This document shows, in pieces, positions 57,582 through 64,000 of a stretch of 64,000 nt of DNA; positions within the stretch are counted from its first letter, which is position 1, and every line of letters starts with the position of its first letter. The DNA is from Solirubrobacter sp963724195. Its GTDB lineage: Bacteria > Actinomycetota > Thermoleophilia > Solirubrobacterales > Solirubrobacteraceae. A model generated the notes under the pieces. It made no database searches, was not told the origin of the DNA, and saw only the letters and a list, made by a program, of their open reading frames with translations. The position numbers and the translations under genes are program-made. The stretch spans positions 62,001-126,000 of the forward strand of contig CAVRTQ010000023.1 in assembly GCA_963724195.1 (NCBI GenBank), in the 5' to 3' direction.

Positions 57582-58018
57582 TCGGCCAGCGCGGATGGAT
57601 CGGTGTCGTCCGGGAACTCGCCGGCGACCTGCGCCTCGTGCAGCCGCGCGAGCAGTGCCGCGCGGCCCGCGGCGCGGCGGTCCTCGAGGAGCGGTTCGGC
57701 GTTGACGAAGCAGCCGCGCGGGTGGGTCGGCTCCGTGTACTCGTGCGCGGCCAGCTCGAGGACACGGGCGATGGCGGCGCGTGCCGTCGGTTCCCGCAGG
57801 CCGGTGACGAGCGGCGCGTCGGGTTGGCGCTCGTAGAGCTCGGCCGCCTCCTGGAACAGGCGTCGCTTGTCACCGAACGCCGCGTACAGGCTCGGGGCGG
57901 CGATCCCCATCGCGGCGGTCAGGTCGCCGATCGAGGTCTCGTCGTAGCCGCGTTCCCAGAACAGGAGCATCGCCTGCTCGAGAGCGGCGTCGCGGTCGAA
58001 GCTGCGGGGGCGGGCCAT
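57473..58018 (-). CDS. TetR-family transcriptional regulator
   Basis: 181 residues. N-terminal HTH: DAALEQAMLLFWERGYDETS, IGDLTAAMGIAAPSLYAAFG, DKRRLF. C-terminal ligand domain of the TetR_C type (PRGCFVNAEPLLEDRRAAGR). Divergent from the SDR gene at 58073 with inverted-repeat operators between, so it probably represses that gene. ATG at 58018 chosen; another ATG at 58030 is possible. Confidence 0.92.
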   Translation of the reverse strand: MARPRSFDRDAALEQAMLLFWERGYDETSIGDLTAAMGIAAPSLYAAFGDKRRLFQEAAELYERQPDAPLVTGLREPTARAAIARVLELAAHEYTEPTHPRGCFVNAEPLLEDRRAAGRAALLARLHEAQVAGEFPDDTDPSALADYIQAVLAGMSSQARDGGTREALEAIATVALRAFPR

Positions 58019-58031
58019 CTCGCAAGACATT

Positions 58032-58087
58032 CTATAGCGCTCGCTACACAACGCTGCTAGCGTTCTGTAGCGATGACTACAGAACGC
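58032..58087. promoter_or_regulatory. TetR-type operators overlapping the SDR start codon
   Basis: A perfect 11-bp inverted repeat, GCGTTCTGTAG (58060-58070) and CTACAGAACGC (58077-58087), with a six-base centre containing the ATG of the SDR gene. A second, weaker dyad TATAGC/GCTACA lies at 58032-58047. Both use TGTAGC-like half sites, suggesting two sites for the divergent TetR regulator. Confidence 0.75.
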
Positions 58088-58822
58088 AGGATCGCGCTGG
58101 TCACCGGCGCTTCGCGAGGCATCGGCCGCGCGATCGCCGAGCGACTGGCACGCGACGGAGCGCTCGTCGCCGTCCACTACGGCACCAACCGCGCCGCGGC
58201 CGACGAGGTCGTGGCGAGCATCGGCAACGGCGCGTTCGCCGTCGGGCAGCCGTTCGGCGCCGACGGCGACGTCGAGGCACTGTTCGCCAAGCTCGACGAG
58301 GAGCTGCTGCTGCGCACCGGCGCCGCGCGGCTGGACATCCTCGTCAACAACGCCGCGATCGCGATCGGCGGCGACCTGACGACGACCACGCGCGCCGACT
58401 TCGACGCGCAGATCGCGATCAACGCGCGGGCACCGCTCTTCATCGCCCAGGCGGCAGCCGCTCGGATGCACGCTGGCGGGCGCATCGTGACGGTCAGCTC
58501 CGGAGTCACGCGCCGCGCGTACCCGGAGCTGCTCGCCTACAGCATGTCCAAGGCCGCGATCGATGTCATGTCGCTGCAGCTGGCCCAGGAACTCGCTCCA
58601 CGCGGGATCACGGTCAATGTGGTCTCGCCCGGGATCCTCGACACCGACATGAACGCCGGCTGGCTCCGCGGGAACGAGCAGGTGCAGGCCTCGGTCGCCT
58701 CCGCGTTCGGGCGCCTCGGCGAGCCCGAAGACGTCGCCGACGTGGTCGCGTTCGCCGCCTCCCGCGACGCGCGCTTCGTCACCGGCCAGTTCCTCGACGC
58801 GACCGGCGGGATGCTGCTCTGA
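58073..58822 (+). CDS. Short-chain dehydrogenase/reductase
   Basis: 249 residues, classical SDR: cofactor motif TGASRGIGRA, structural NNAA in LVNNAAIAIGG, catalytic Ser in RIVTVSSGVTRR, catalytic YSMSK and SPGILDTDM. NADPH preference is suggested by the Arg in the Gly motif and by HYGTNRAA. Controlled by the divergent TetR protein. Substrate unknown; typical TetR-SDR pairs handle small ketones or quinones. Confidence 0.93.
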   Translation: MTTERRIALVTGASRGIGRAIAERLARDGALVAVHYGTNRAAADEVVASIGNGAFAVGQPFGADGDVEALFAKLDEELLLRTGAARLDILVNNAAIAIGGDLTTTTRADFDAQIAINARAPLFIAQAAAARMHAGGRIVTVSSGVTRRAYPELLAYSMSKAAIDVMSLQLAQELAPRGITVNVVSPGILDTDMNAGWLRGNEQVQASVASAFGRLGEPEDVADVVAFAASRDARFVTGQFLDATGGMLL

Positions 58823-58873
58823 CTCAGGCCGCGACGGGCGGAGGCTCTGCGGCCTCCGCCCTCGTGGTCAGCT

Positions 58874-60425
58874 TCAGCGCACCTTGAACGTGCGCGCCGG
58901 GCGGGTGCCGTGGAAGGCCCCGTCGGGCAGGGCGCGCGGGCCGACGCCCACGTCCACACCGTGGCTCGCGCTCGCCGAGGCGCGCCGCCGCACGGGCGGG
59001 CTCTTGACCAGCCGGAGGTTGCGCAGCTTGGTGATCGCCGCGCTGCGGGGCGGCGTCCAGGTGGCCTTGAGCACGTAGCGGCCGGGAGCGGTGCCCTTCT
59101 TGAGCTTCAGGCGATGGTCGGCGGTGCCGTCCGGGTCGAGGCGGACGGAGGCGCGGGCGATCACCTTCTCACCGTCGAGCAGCTGGAGCTGGACCTTGCC
59201 GCGGTCGGTCGCGGTCAGCTGGACGGGAATGAACTCGGCCCGGGCCCGCGCCTTGTTCGGAGCGTTGACGCGGAGCCGGTGGACCTCACCGGGACCGGTC
59301 GGGCCGTCGTCGCCCGGATCGTCGTCGCCGGGCGGCGGGGTGGTCTCGAGCACGGTGATCGTCTTGCGCACCGTCGTCGAGTTGCCCGCGGCGTCGCGGA
59401 CGGTGTACGTCAGCTCGTAGGTGCCGGGCTGCTCGTAGATGTGGGTCATGGTGTCGCCGCTGGGGATGGCGTCGGAGTCGCCGAACGTCCACTCGCCGGG
59501 GCCGGTCAGGCCGGACAGGGCATCGGTCGCGGTGCCCTGGAAGGTGAGGAGATCGCCGACCTTGACCGTCGTCGCGGCCGTGTTGATCGCGGCCACCGGC
59601 GGGGTGCGGTCGACGACCACGCTGTCGCAGCTCGCGGTGGAGAGGTTGGCCTTGTCGGCCGTGCCGGTCTGGTTCGGGCCGCTCGGGTTGTCCGGGATCG
59701 AGGCGTCGGCCGCGATCACGCAGGCCCACACGTCGCCGTCCACGATGTTGCCGTAGTCGGCCGTGCAGGTGAACGTCGTCGACTTGCCGGCGCCGCCGGG
59801 GATCGAGCACGCCGCGTTGTAGCCGTAGATCGCGCCCTGTGCTCGTGTCGCACACGCCGCTGGAGCCGCCGACCTGGAAGCAGAGGAAGTTCGCGGGGAA
59901 CGGCCCGGCGACATCGTCGGAGAAGTCGACCTTCAGCGAGAGGTTCGTGTTCCTGGTGAACGCCACTCCGCCCGCGAGCTGGAGCGCCGCCGTCGGCTTG
60001 GAACGATCGATCGTCGTGTACGCCCGGCGGCCCAGCGTCGTGCCCATCGAGCACGAGTTCGGCCCCTGCGGGAACCACAGCGAGTCATTCGGGAACCGGT
60101 ACTGGCCCTGCGCGCAGATCCCGTACTGGCCGCCGTGCTGCAGCGTCTTCACACCGGACCAGTTGGCCCACACGTTCGTCGCGCCGTTCGGCGCCGGGCT
60201 CTGCGTCGGGTTGGCGACCAACGCGTTGTTCTCGTAGTAGTCGTAGCGGACCCGGTAGGCGTCGATCCCGGAGGTCGCCGGCCACTCGAGCCACTGCGTG
60301 TTCTGCGTCGAGTTCGTGTACAGCGGCTCGCCGGTCCCGGCGGGCTGGACCTGGGCCGATGCCGGCCCGGCCATGACAGCGGCGCAGAGGATCACGCCGA
60401 GGAGGAGGAGTGCGTTCCGTCGCAT
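58874..60425 (-). CDS. Secreted PKD-domain protein (one frameshift)
   Basis: 516 residues after removing one base near 59842. Signal peptide MRRNALLLLGVILCAAVMAG then PASA. The N-terminal 250 residues form a Cys-containing beta-rich domain (HGGQYGICAQGQYRFPNDSL, NFLCFQVGGSSGVCD). A PKD domain follows (VGDLLTFQGTATDALSG, WTFGDSDAIPSGDTMTHIYE, PGTYELTYTVRDAAGNS), then a Pro/Asp/Gly linker and a basic C-terminal beta domain (VQLQLLDGEKVIARASVRLD). Probably cell-surface or secreted with a carbohydrate- or protein-binding role. Confidence 0.82.
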
Positions 60426-60602
60426 ATGACCGGCAGGCTCCCAGCGCGACGGCGGGGCCGCACTCGTGCCCCCTGGCGAACCGTTCACCGGTTGGTACAC
60501 GCGCAGGGGCGGGTTAACCGCCCTGATTTGTCCCCGGCCTGCGGGTACTGATCACCCCCTAAGGGTGATGACGCGGATCACTCTGGGTGTTGAGATCCGG
60601 GC

Positions 60603-61250
60603 ATGAGGCTGGATTTCGGCAGCAGCGTGCACTGCTCGGACGCGCCGTTCGGTGAGCTCGTGGACGTCATCGTGGACCCGATATCGCGCCGCGTCACCCA
60701 CGTCGTGGTGGCGCCGCACCATCACGGTGAGCGCGCGCGGCTCGTCTCGATCGAGCGCGTGCAACCCGCGGGCGAGGGGCTCGCGCTGGATCACTCGATC
60801 GCCGAGGTCGAAGCGCTCGAGCCACTGCGGGAAACGGCCTACGTGCGCACGGGCGAACAGATCGTCGCGGACCCGGATTGGGACGTCGGCACCGAGGACG
60901 TGCTCGCCGTCCCGCTGTACCAGGAGCTGGATGGCATGGGGACCGCCGTCGATCCCGACCCGCACGTGCTGCTGACGTACGACCGCATTCCCAAGCGCGA
61001 GGTCGAGATCCGTCGCTCCAGCGCCGTCATCTCGAACGACGGGCACCATCTGGGCCACGTCGAAGGGTTCCTGATCGGCAGCGGCGAGACCGCCGACATC
61101 GTCTTGGAGCGCGGTCACCTCTGGGGGCGACGTGAGGTCGTCATCCCCGCCTCTGCCGTAGAGCGAGTGCAGAACGACTCGATCACCTTGAGCCTCAGCA
61201 AGGATCAAGTCGCAGCCCTTGATGTCCGACACGTCCACCGGTGGTTCTGA
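60603..61250 (+). CDS. PRC-barrel-like domain protein
   Basis: 215 residues, soluble. The N-terminal part (VHCSDAPFGELVDVIVDPIS, then RRVTHVVVAPHHHGERARLV) matches a PRC-barrel-type beta domain as in small photosynthetic-reaction-centre-like and ribosome-maturation proteins. A second similar half (GHHLGHVEGFLIGSGETADI) follows. No membrane segment. Function of bacterial stand-alone PRC-barrel proteins is largely unknown; stress association is common. A small gene follows 1 bp later. Confidence 0.72.
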   Translation: MRLDFGSSVHCSDAPFGELVDVIVDPISRRVTHVVVAPHHHGERARLVSIERVQPAGEGLALDHSIAEVEALEPLRETAYVRTGEQIVADPDWDVGTEDVLAVPLYQELDGMGTAVDPDPHVLLTYDRIPKREVEIRRSSAVISNDGHHLGHVEGFLIGSGETADIVLERGHLWGRREVVIPASAVERVQNDSITLSLSKDQVAALDVRHVHRWF

Positions 61251-61251
61251 C

Positions 61252-61446
61252 ATGCACACGTTCCAGGAAGGCCAGAAGATCTGGGTCGAGCAGTCCGATG
61301 GGTCCCAGCGCGCGGGAATCTTCGTCGGCGAGGCGACCGCGTCGTGGTTCGGCGGCTCCCCCGGCGCGTACGTCGCCTATCCGGACACGCAGTCGGGCGA
61401 GGAGGTCGCGCTCATGCGCATCCTGCCTCGCGACGAGGACGGCTAG
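61252..61446 (+). CDS. Small hypothetical protein
   Basis: 64 residues: MHTFQEGQKIWVEQSDGSQR, AGIFVGEATASWFGGSPGAY, VAYPDTQSGEEVALMRILPR, DEDG. The alternating pattern suggests a small SH3-like or Tudor-like beta-barrel. ATG directly follows the PRC-barrel stop, so it is co-transcribed. The end overlaps the convergent dipeptidase gene by 4 bp. No function assigned. Confidence 0.65.
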   Translation: MHTFQEGQKIWVEQSDGSQRAGIFVGEATASWFGGSPGAYVAYPDTQSGEEVALMRILPRDEDG

Positions 61447-62237
61447 GGCGCGGCGATCGCCGACCGGGCGACGGGGAAGTCGAAGAACGTCTCCGGGAAC
61501 GGTTCGGCGCGCAGCGTGAAGTGCCACCACTCCTCCTTGAGGCCCTTGAAGCCGGCGGCGATCATGGGCTCGCGGAGCAGGAGGCGGTTCGCTCGTTGCC
61601 GGCCTTTGATCTGCCCGTTGAAGGTGTGCGAGAGCGGGTCGAAGCAGTCGTAGCCGGTGCCCATGTCGATCGAGTTGTCGCGGAAGCGGGCGCCGGCCTT
61701 GCGGGCGCAGTCGCGCAGGCGGTCGCCGCGCGTGTACGTCTCCTGCCGCCGCGGTGGCGTGCGGACCAGCGTGAGATCGACCGTGCTGCCGCGGCTGTGG
61801 CCGGACTGCTCGGCGATGTAGCCGTCTTTGAAGAGCCGGTGCTTGCGGACCCGCGGGTAGAACTCGGCCTTCATGCGCGTGTCGTCGAGGTCCTTGGCCC
61901 AGGCGACGAAGGCGTCGACGGACCGCTGTGGGCGGTAGCAGTCGTAGACCTTGAGCGTCAGGCCGGCCGCCGTCACCTGCTGCTGCACCTGCGCGAGCGC
62001 CTCGGCGGCCTGGCGGGTGAGGATGCACGTGTTCTCGCGGTAGCCGGGCACGCGGCGGCCGAGGAAGTTGTGCGTCGTCCGGTAGCGCATCTCGATCACG
62101 ATCGTCGGCGCGACATCGTGCAGGTCGACGAAGGCACCGGGCGGTGCCGTGGGGGTCTGGCCCGCCGCGGGTGCTGCGGACGCGAGGACGGCCAGCAGGG
62201 TGCCGGCGAACAGCAGGCGAAGCGGCGAGCGGGGCAT
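61443..62237 (-). CDS. Secreted VanX-type D-Ala-D-Ala dipeptidase
   Basis: 264 residues with signal peptide (MPRSPLRLLFAGTLLAVLAS then AAPAAGQ). VanX/M15D family: YDCYRPQRSVDAF with the conserved Arg, zinc motif SGHSRGSTVDLTL (SxHxxGxAxD type), and EEWWHF carrying the catalytic Glu and third zinc ligand. The signal peptide and absence of vanH/vanA-like ligase genes suggest a role in cell-wall peptide recycling or scavenging rather than glycopeptide resistance. Confidence 0.9.
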   Translation of the reverse strand: MPRSPLRLLFAGTLLAVLASAAPAAGQTPTAPPGAFVDLHDVAPTIVIEMRYRTTHNFLGRRVPGYRENTCILTRQAAEALAQVQQQVTAAGLTLKVYDCYRPQRSVDAFVAWAKDLDDTRMKAEFYPRVRKHRLFKDGYIAEQSGHSRGSTVDLTLVRTPPRRQETYTRGDRLRDCARKAGARFRDNSIDMGTGYDCFDPLSHTFNGQIKGRQRANRLLLREPMIAAGFKGLKEEWWHFTLRAEPFPETFFDFPVARSAIAAP

Positions 62238-62247
62238 GTGCTGCGTC

Positions 62248-62516
62248 TTACCGCCGGACGAGCTCCTTGAACCCGGGTTCGTCGCGGATCGGATCGAAGT
62301 CCGACTCCGCTTCTGCGTACGAGCGGAAGCGCTCGGAGCGAGCGATCGCGAGCGCGAGGTGGTCGATCGCGTCGGCCGGCGACAGGCCGCGTCGAGGCTC
62401 TCGCGAACAGGCGACGTGTGTAGAGCAACCCTGCCGTAGTCGACCGGGCGGTACGGACACCGCCCGTCGCTCACTTCCTCGATCTCGTCCAGTCGCGTGA
62501 CTGCGTAGCTCGTCAT
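62248..62516 (-). pseudogene. Cupin/TPR-type protein, internal-deletion remnant
   Basis: Starts MTSYAVTRLDEIEEVSDGRC then PYRPV, and ends, in another frame, SPADAIDHLALAIARSERFR then SYAEAESDFDPIRDEPGFKE and LVRR before a TAA. These are the two ends I would expect of a protein with an N-terminal cupin and a C-terminal helical repeat; the metal-binding cupin core between them is missing and the join is frameshifted. Roughly 250-300 bases appear to have been lost. Only other content in the 403-bp gap between the dipeptidase and LLM genes. Confidence 0.6.
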
Positions 62517-62640
62517 CCGAGCCATCGTGACGGACGGCGAGCGAGACGCGTGTCCTCGCGCGGCGCTGGCGGGTTGACCGCCAGAGTTCAGGGTGCTGTC
62601 CCGATTGTCTGGCGGGGCACCGGGCGGGACCATCGGCGGC

Positions 62641-63615
62641 ATGACCGGTGTGGCCTTCACTCCCTTTGAGACGCGTGTGGACACGATCGTGCGGCTCGCA
62701 CGGCAGGCGGAGACGCTCGGCCTCGATCGCGTCCAGGTCGCCGAGGCGTGGAGTCACGACGCCACGATTGTGCTGGCCGAGATCGCGGCGCAGACGTCGC
62801 GGATCGGGCTCGGCACGGGAGTCCTCTCGGTGTGGGGGCGGACGCCGGCGAGCATCGCGCTCGCCGCCGCGGGGCTCCAGCGGGCCTCGGACGGGCGCTT
62901 TTCGCTCGGGTTGGGCGCCGGCAGCCCGCCGCTCACCGAAGGCCTGCACGGGCTGCGGTGGGAGCGGCCGGTGGCGCGGGTGCGCGAGACGGTGACCGGG
63001 GTGCGCGCGCTGCTCGCGGGCGAGCGGTTGCTCACGCCGGCGCCGGGCGCCCGGCCGTTGCGGCTCGGCGTGGTGCCCGACGTGCCCGTCCCGATCGCGC
63101 TCGCGGCGTTGGCGGACGAGTCGATCCGGGTGGCCGGCGAGCTCGCGGACGAATGGGGGCCGTTCCTGTGGGCCCGGTCGTGTGTAGCGGAGGGCCGTGC
63201 GCTGCTGGACGAGGGCGCGGCCCGGAACGAGGCGGCGACGCCGACGCGCATTGCCGCTGCGGTCCCGGTTGCGCTCGGCGCTGACATGGCGAGCGCCCGG
63301 CGGATGGCCGCGTGGTGGCTGTCGACGTACGCCACCCGCATGGGCCCGATCTACCCGCGCATGTTGCAGCGCTTCTCGAACCGGGACGCCGTCGAGGCGC
63401 TCCAGACCGCGCCCGAAGAGCTCCCCGCCGCGGCCGAGGAGCTCGCACGGGACGTGACGCTGTTCGGCACCTACGACGAGGCGCCCGAGCTGATCGCGGC
63501 CTGGCTGGCGGCCGGGGCGGACAGCGTCGAGCTCGTGCTCCCTCCCGGTCGCCCCGAGGCAGAGCTGGCCACGCTCGTGGAGGTCGCGGCCGCCGCGGTC
63601 ACCATAGGGGCATGA
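62641..63615 (+). CDS. LLM-class (luciferase-like) oxidoreductase
   Basis: 324 residues, TIM-barrel luciferase-like fold: TIVRLARQAETLGLDRVQVA, TSRIGLGTGVLSVWGRTPAS, LQRASDGRFSLGLGAGSPPL, AAAWLAAGADSVELVLPPGR. In actinobacteria most members use coenzyme F420, some FMN; the cofactor cannot be decided by eye. Overlaps the downstream PLP-enzyme gene (ATGA) and may be co-transcribed with it. Role unknown. Confidence 0.85.
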   Translation: MTGVAFTPFETRVDTIVRLARQAETLGLDRVQVAEAWSHDATIVLAEIAAQTSRIGLGTGVLSVWGRTPASIALAAAGLQRASDGRFSLGLGAGSPPLTEGLHGLRWERPVARVRETVTGVRALLAGERLLTPAPGARPLRLGVVPDVPVPIALAALADESIRVAGELADEWGPFLWARSCVAEGRALLDEGAARNEAATPTRIAAAVPVALGADMASARRMAAWWLSTYATRMGPIYPRMLQRFSNRDAVEALQTAPEELPAAAEELARDVTLFGTYDEAPELIAAWLAAGADSVELVLPPGRPEAELATLVEVAAAAVTIGA

Positions 63616-64000
63616 AGCCAGAGACCTGGGCCATCGTCGGTGGCCGCCCGGAGCGGGTGCCCGGCGCTCCGCTGAACACGCCGCTCGTTCCCGCGTCGAA
63701 CTTCGTGCTCGGCACCGAACGCCTGTACAGCCGCACGGAGGCGACCGACACCTGGGTGGCCTTCGAGGAGGTCCTCGGCGGGCTCGAGGGTGGCCACGCC
63801 GTGTCGTTCTCGTCCGGCATGGCCGCGTGCAGCGCCGTGCTGGGGCAACTGCCGACCGGGGCCCACCTCGTCATTCCCGACGACTGCTACCAGGGCGTGG
63901 CCGGGATCGCCGAGGCCGGTGCGCGTGCGCACGGCTGGCAGGTCGATCGTGTCCCCGCGCCGGACACGGAGACGTGGATCGCGAAGCTGCTCGAGGCCGA
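63612..64000 (+). CDS. Cys/Met-metabolism PLP-dependent enzyme, N-terminal part
   Basis: First about 129 residues before the window ends. MKPETWAIVGGRPERVPGAP, NTPLVPASNFVLGTERLYSR and then VAFEEVLGGLEGGHAVSFSS followed by GMAACSAVLGQLPTGAHLVI. This is the N-terminal half of a cystathionine gamma-synthase/lyase-family enzyme: the YSR and SSGMAA elements bind PLP phosphate. The catalytic Lys lies outside the window. Which reaction (synthase, lyase or sulfhydrylase) cannot be told. Confidence 0.88.
   Translation, partial: MKPETWAIVGGRPERVPGAPLNTPLVPASNFVLGTERLYSRTEATDTWVAFEEVLGGLEGGHAVSFSSGMAACSAVLGQLPTGAHLVIPDDCYQGVAGIAEAGARAHGWQVDRVPAPDTETWIAKLLEA

Overview
The window is GC-rich, densely packed DNA with many GTG/TTG starts and frequent 4-bp stop/start overlaps (ATGA, GTGA). 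Together with a DUF2510-TM2 protein, an LLM-class oxidoreductase and a form I carbon monoxide dehydrogenase (CODH), this points to a high-GC actinobacterium. A soil Thermoleophilia/Solirubrobacterales member is plausible, but that placement is inferred from gene content, not from a marker gene. No rRNA, tRNA, CRISPR array or insertion sequence was seen.

Layout. 1-10.2 kb: a plus-strand form I CODH operon, coxM(end)-coxS-coxL-coxD-coxE, continuing into unusual additions: a small Cys-rich protein, a stand-alone CoxL-like domain, a YceI protein, coxG, a zinc ribbon, a second full-length AYxCSFR coxL, and an XdhC/CoxF-type factor fused to a YHS metal-binding domain. 10.2-18.3 kb: HD-GYP phosphodiesterase, PAP2 phosphatase, arylsulfotransferase-like protein, a heavily frameshifted ATPase-LuxR regulator and secreted or unknown proteins. 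18.3-25.4 kb: serine hydrolase, APC permease, Zn-alcohol dehydrogenase, M20 peptidase, a cobalamin protein with a CarH-like photosensor signature, TM2 and zinc-ribbon proteins, and a BNR lipoprotein. 25.4-32.6 kb: an LVIVD-repeat secreted protein and a CUT2 sugar ABC system divergent from two LacI regulators, with LacI-type operators between. 32.6-40.5 kb: Baeyer-Villiger-type monooxygenase, CBS protein, muconolactone-isomerase-like protein, truncated haemoglobin, SnoaL-like proteins, VOC dioxygenase, and a four-PAS histidine kinase with its response regulator.

40.6-52.8 kb: a second molybdenum-hydroxylase island on the minus strand, in transcription order GntR - FAH-family enzyme - FAD subunit - [2Fe-2S] subunit - Mo subunit - MoxR - VWA - amidohydrolase - XdhC - ABM monooxygenase. 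A polar amino-acid-type ABC transporter is divergent from it across a GntR-type dyad. Its AMRGFG active-site loop places it with xanthine/aldehyde-type hydroxylases, not CODH; the substrate is unknown. 52.8-64 kb: accessory genes (matrixin-like protease, Imm5-like protein, PIN-toxin remnant, damaged GlxA-type regulator, membrane serine hydrolase, TetR/SDR pair, PKD protein, PRC-barrel protein, VanX-like dipeptidase, cupin pseudogene, LLM oxidoreductase) and the start of a PLP-dependent Cys/Met-metabolism enzyme.

A caution for every reader: more than 25 coding sequences or remnants carry single-base frameshifts, and in most cases removing one base restores a full-length family member. This looks like base-calling or assembly error rather than mass gene decay, so frameshifted genes are annotated as whole genes where the repair is clean.
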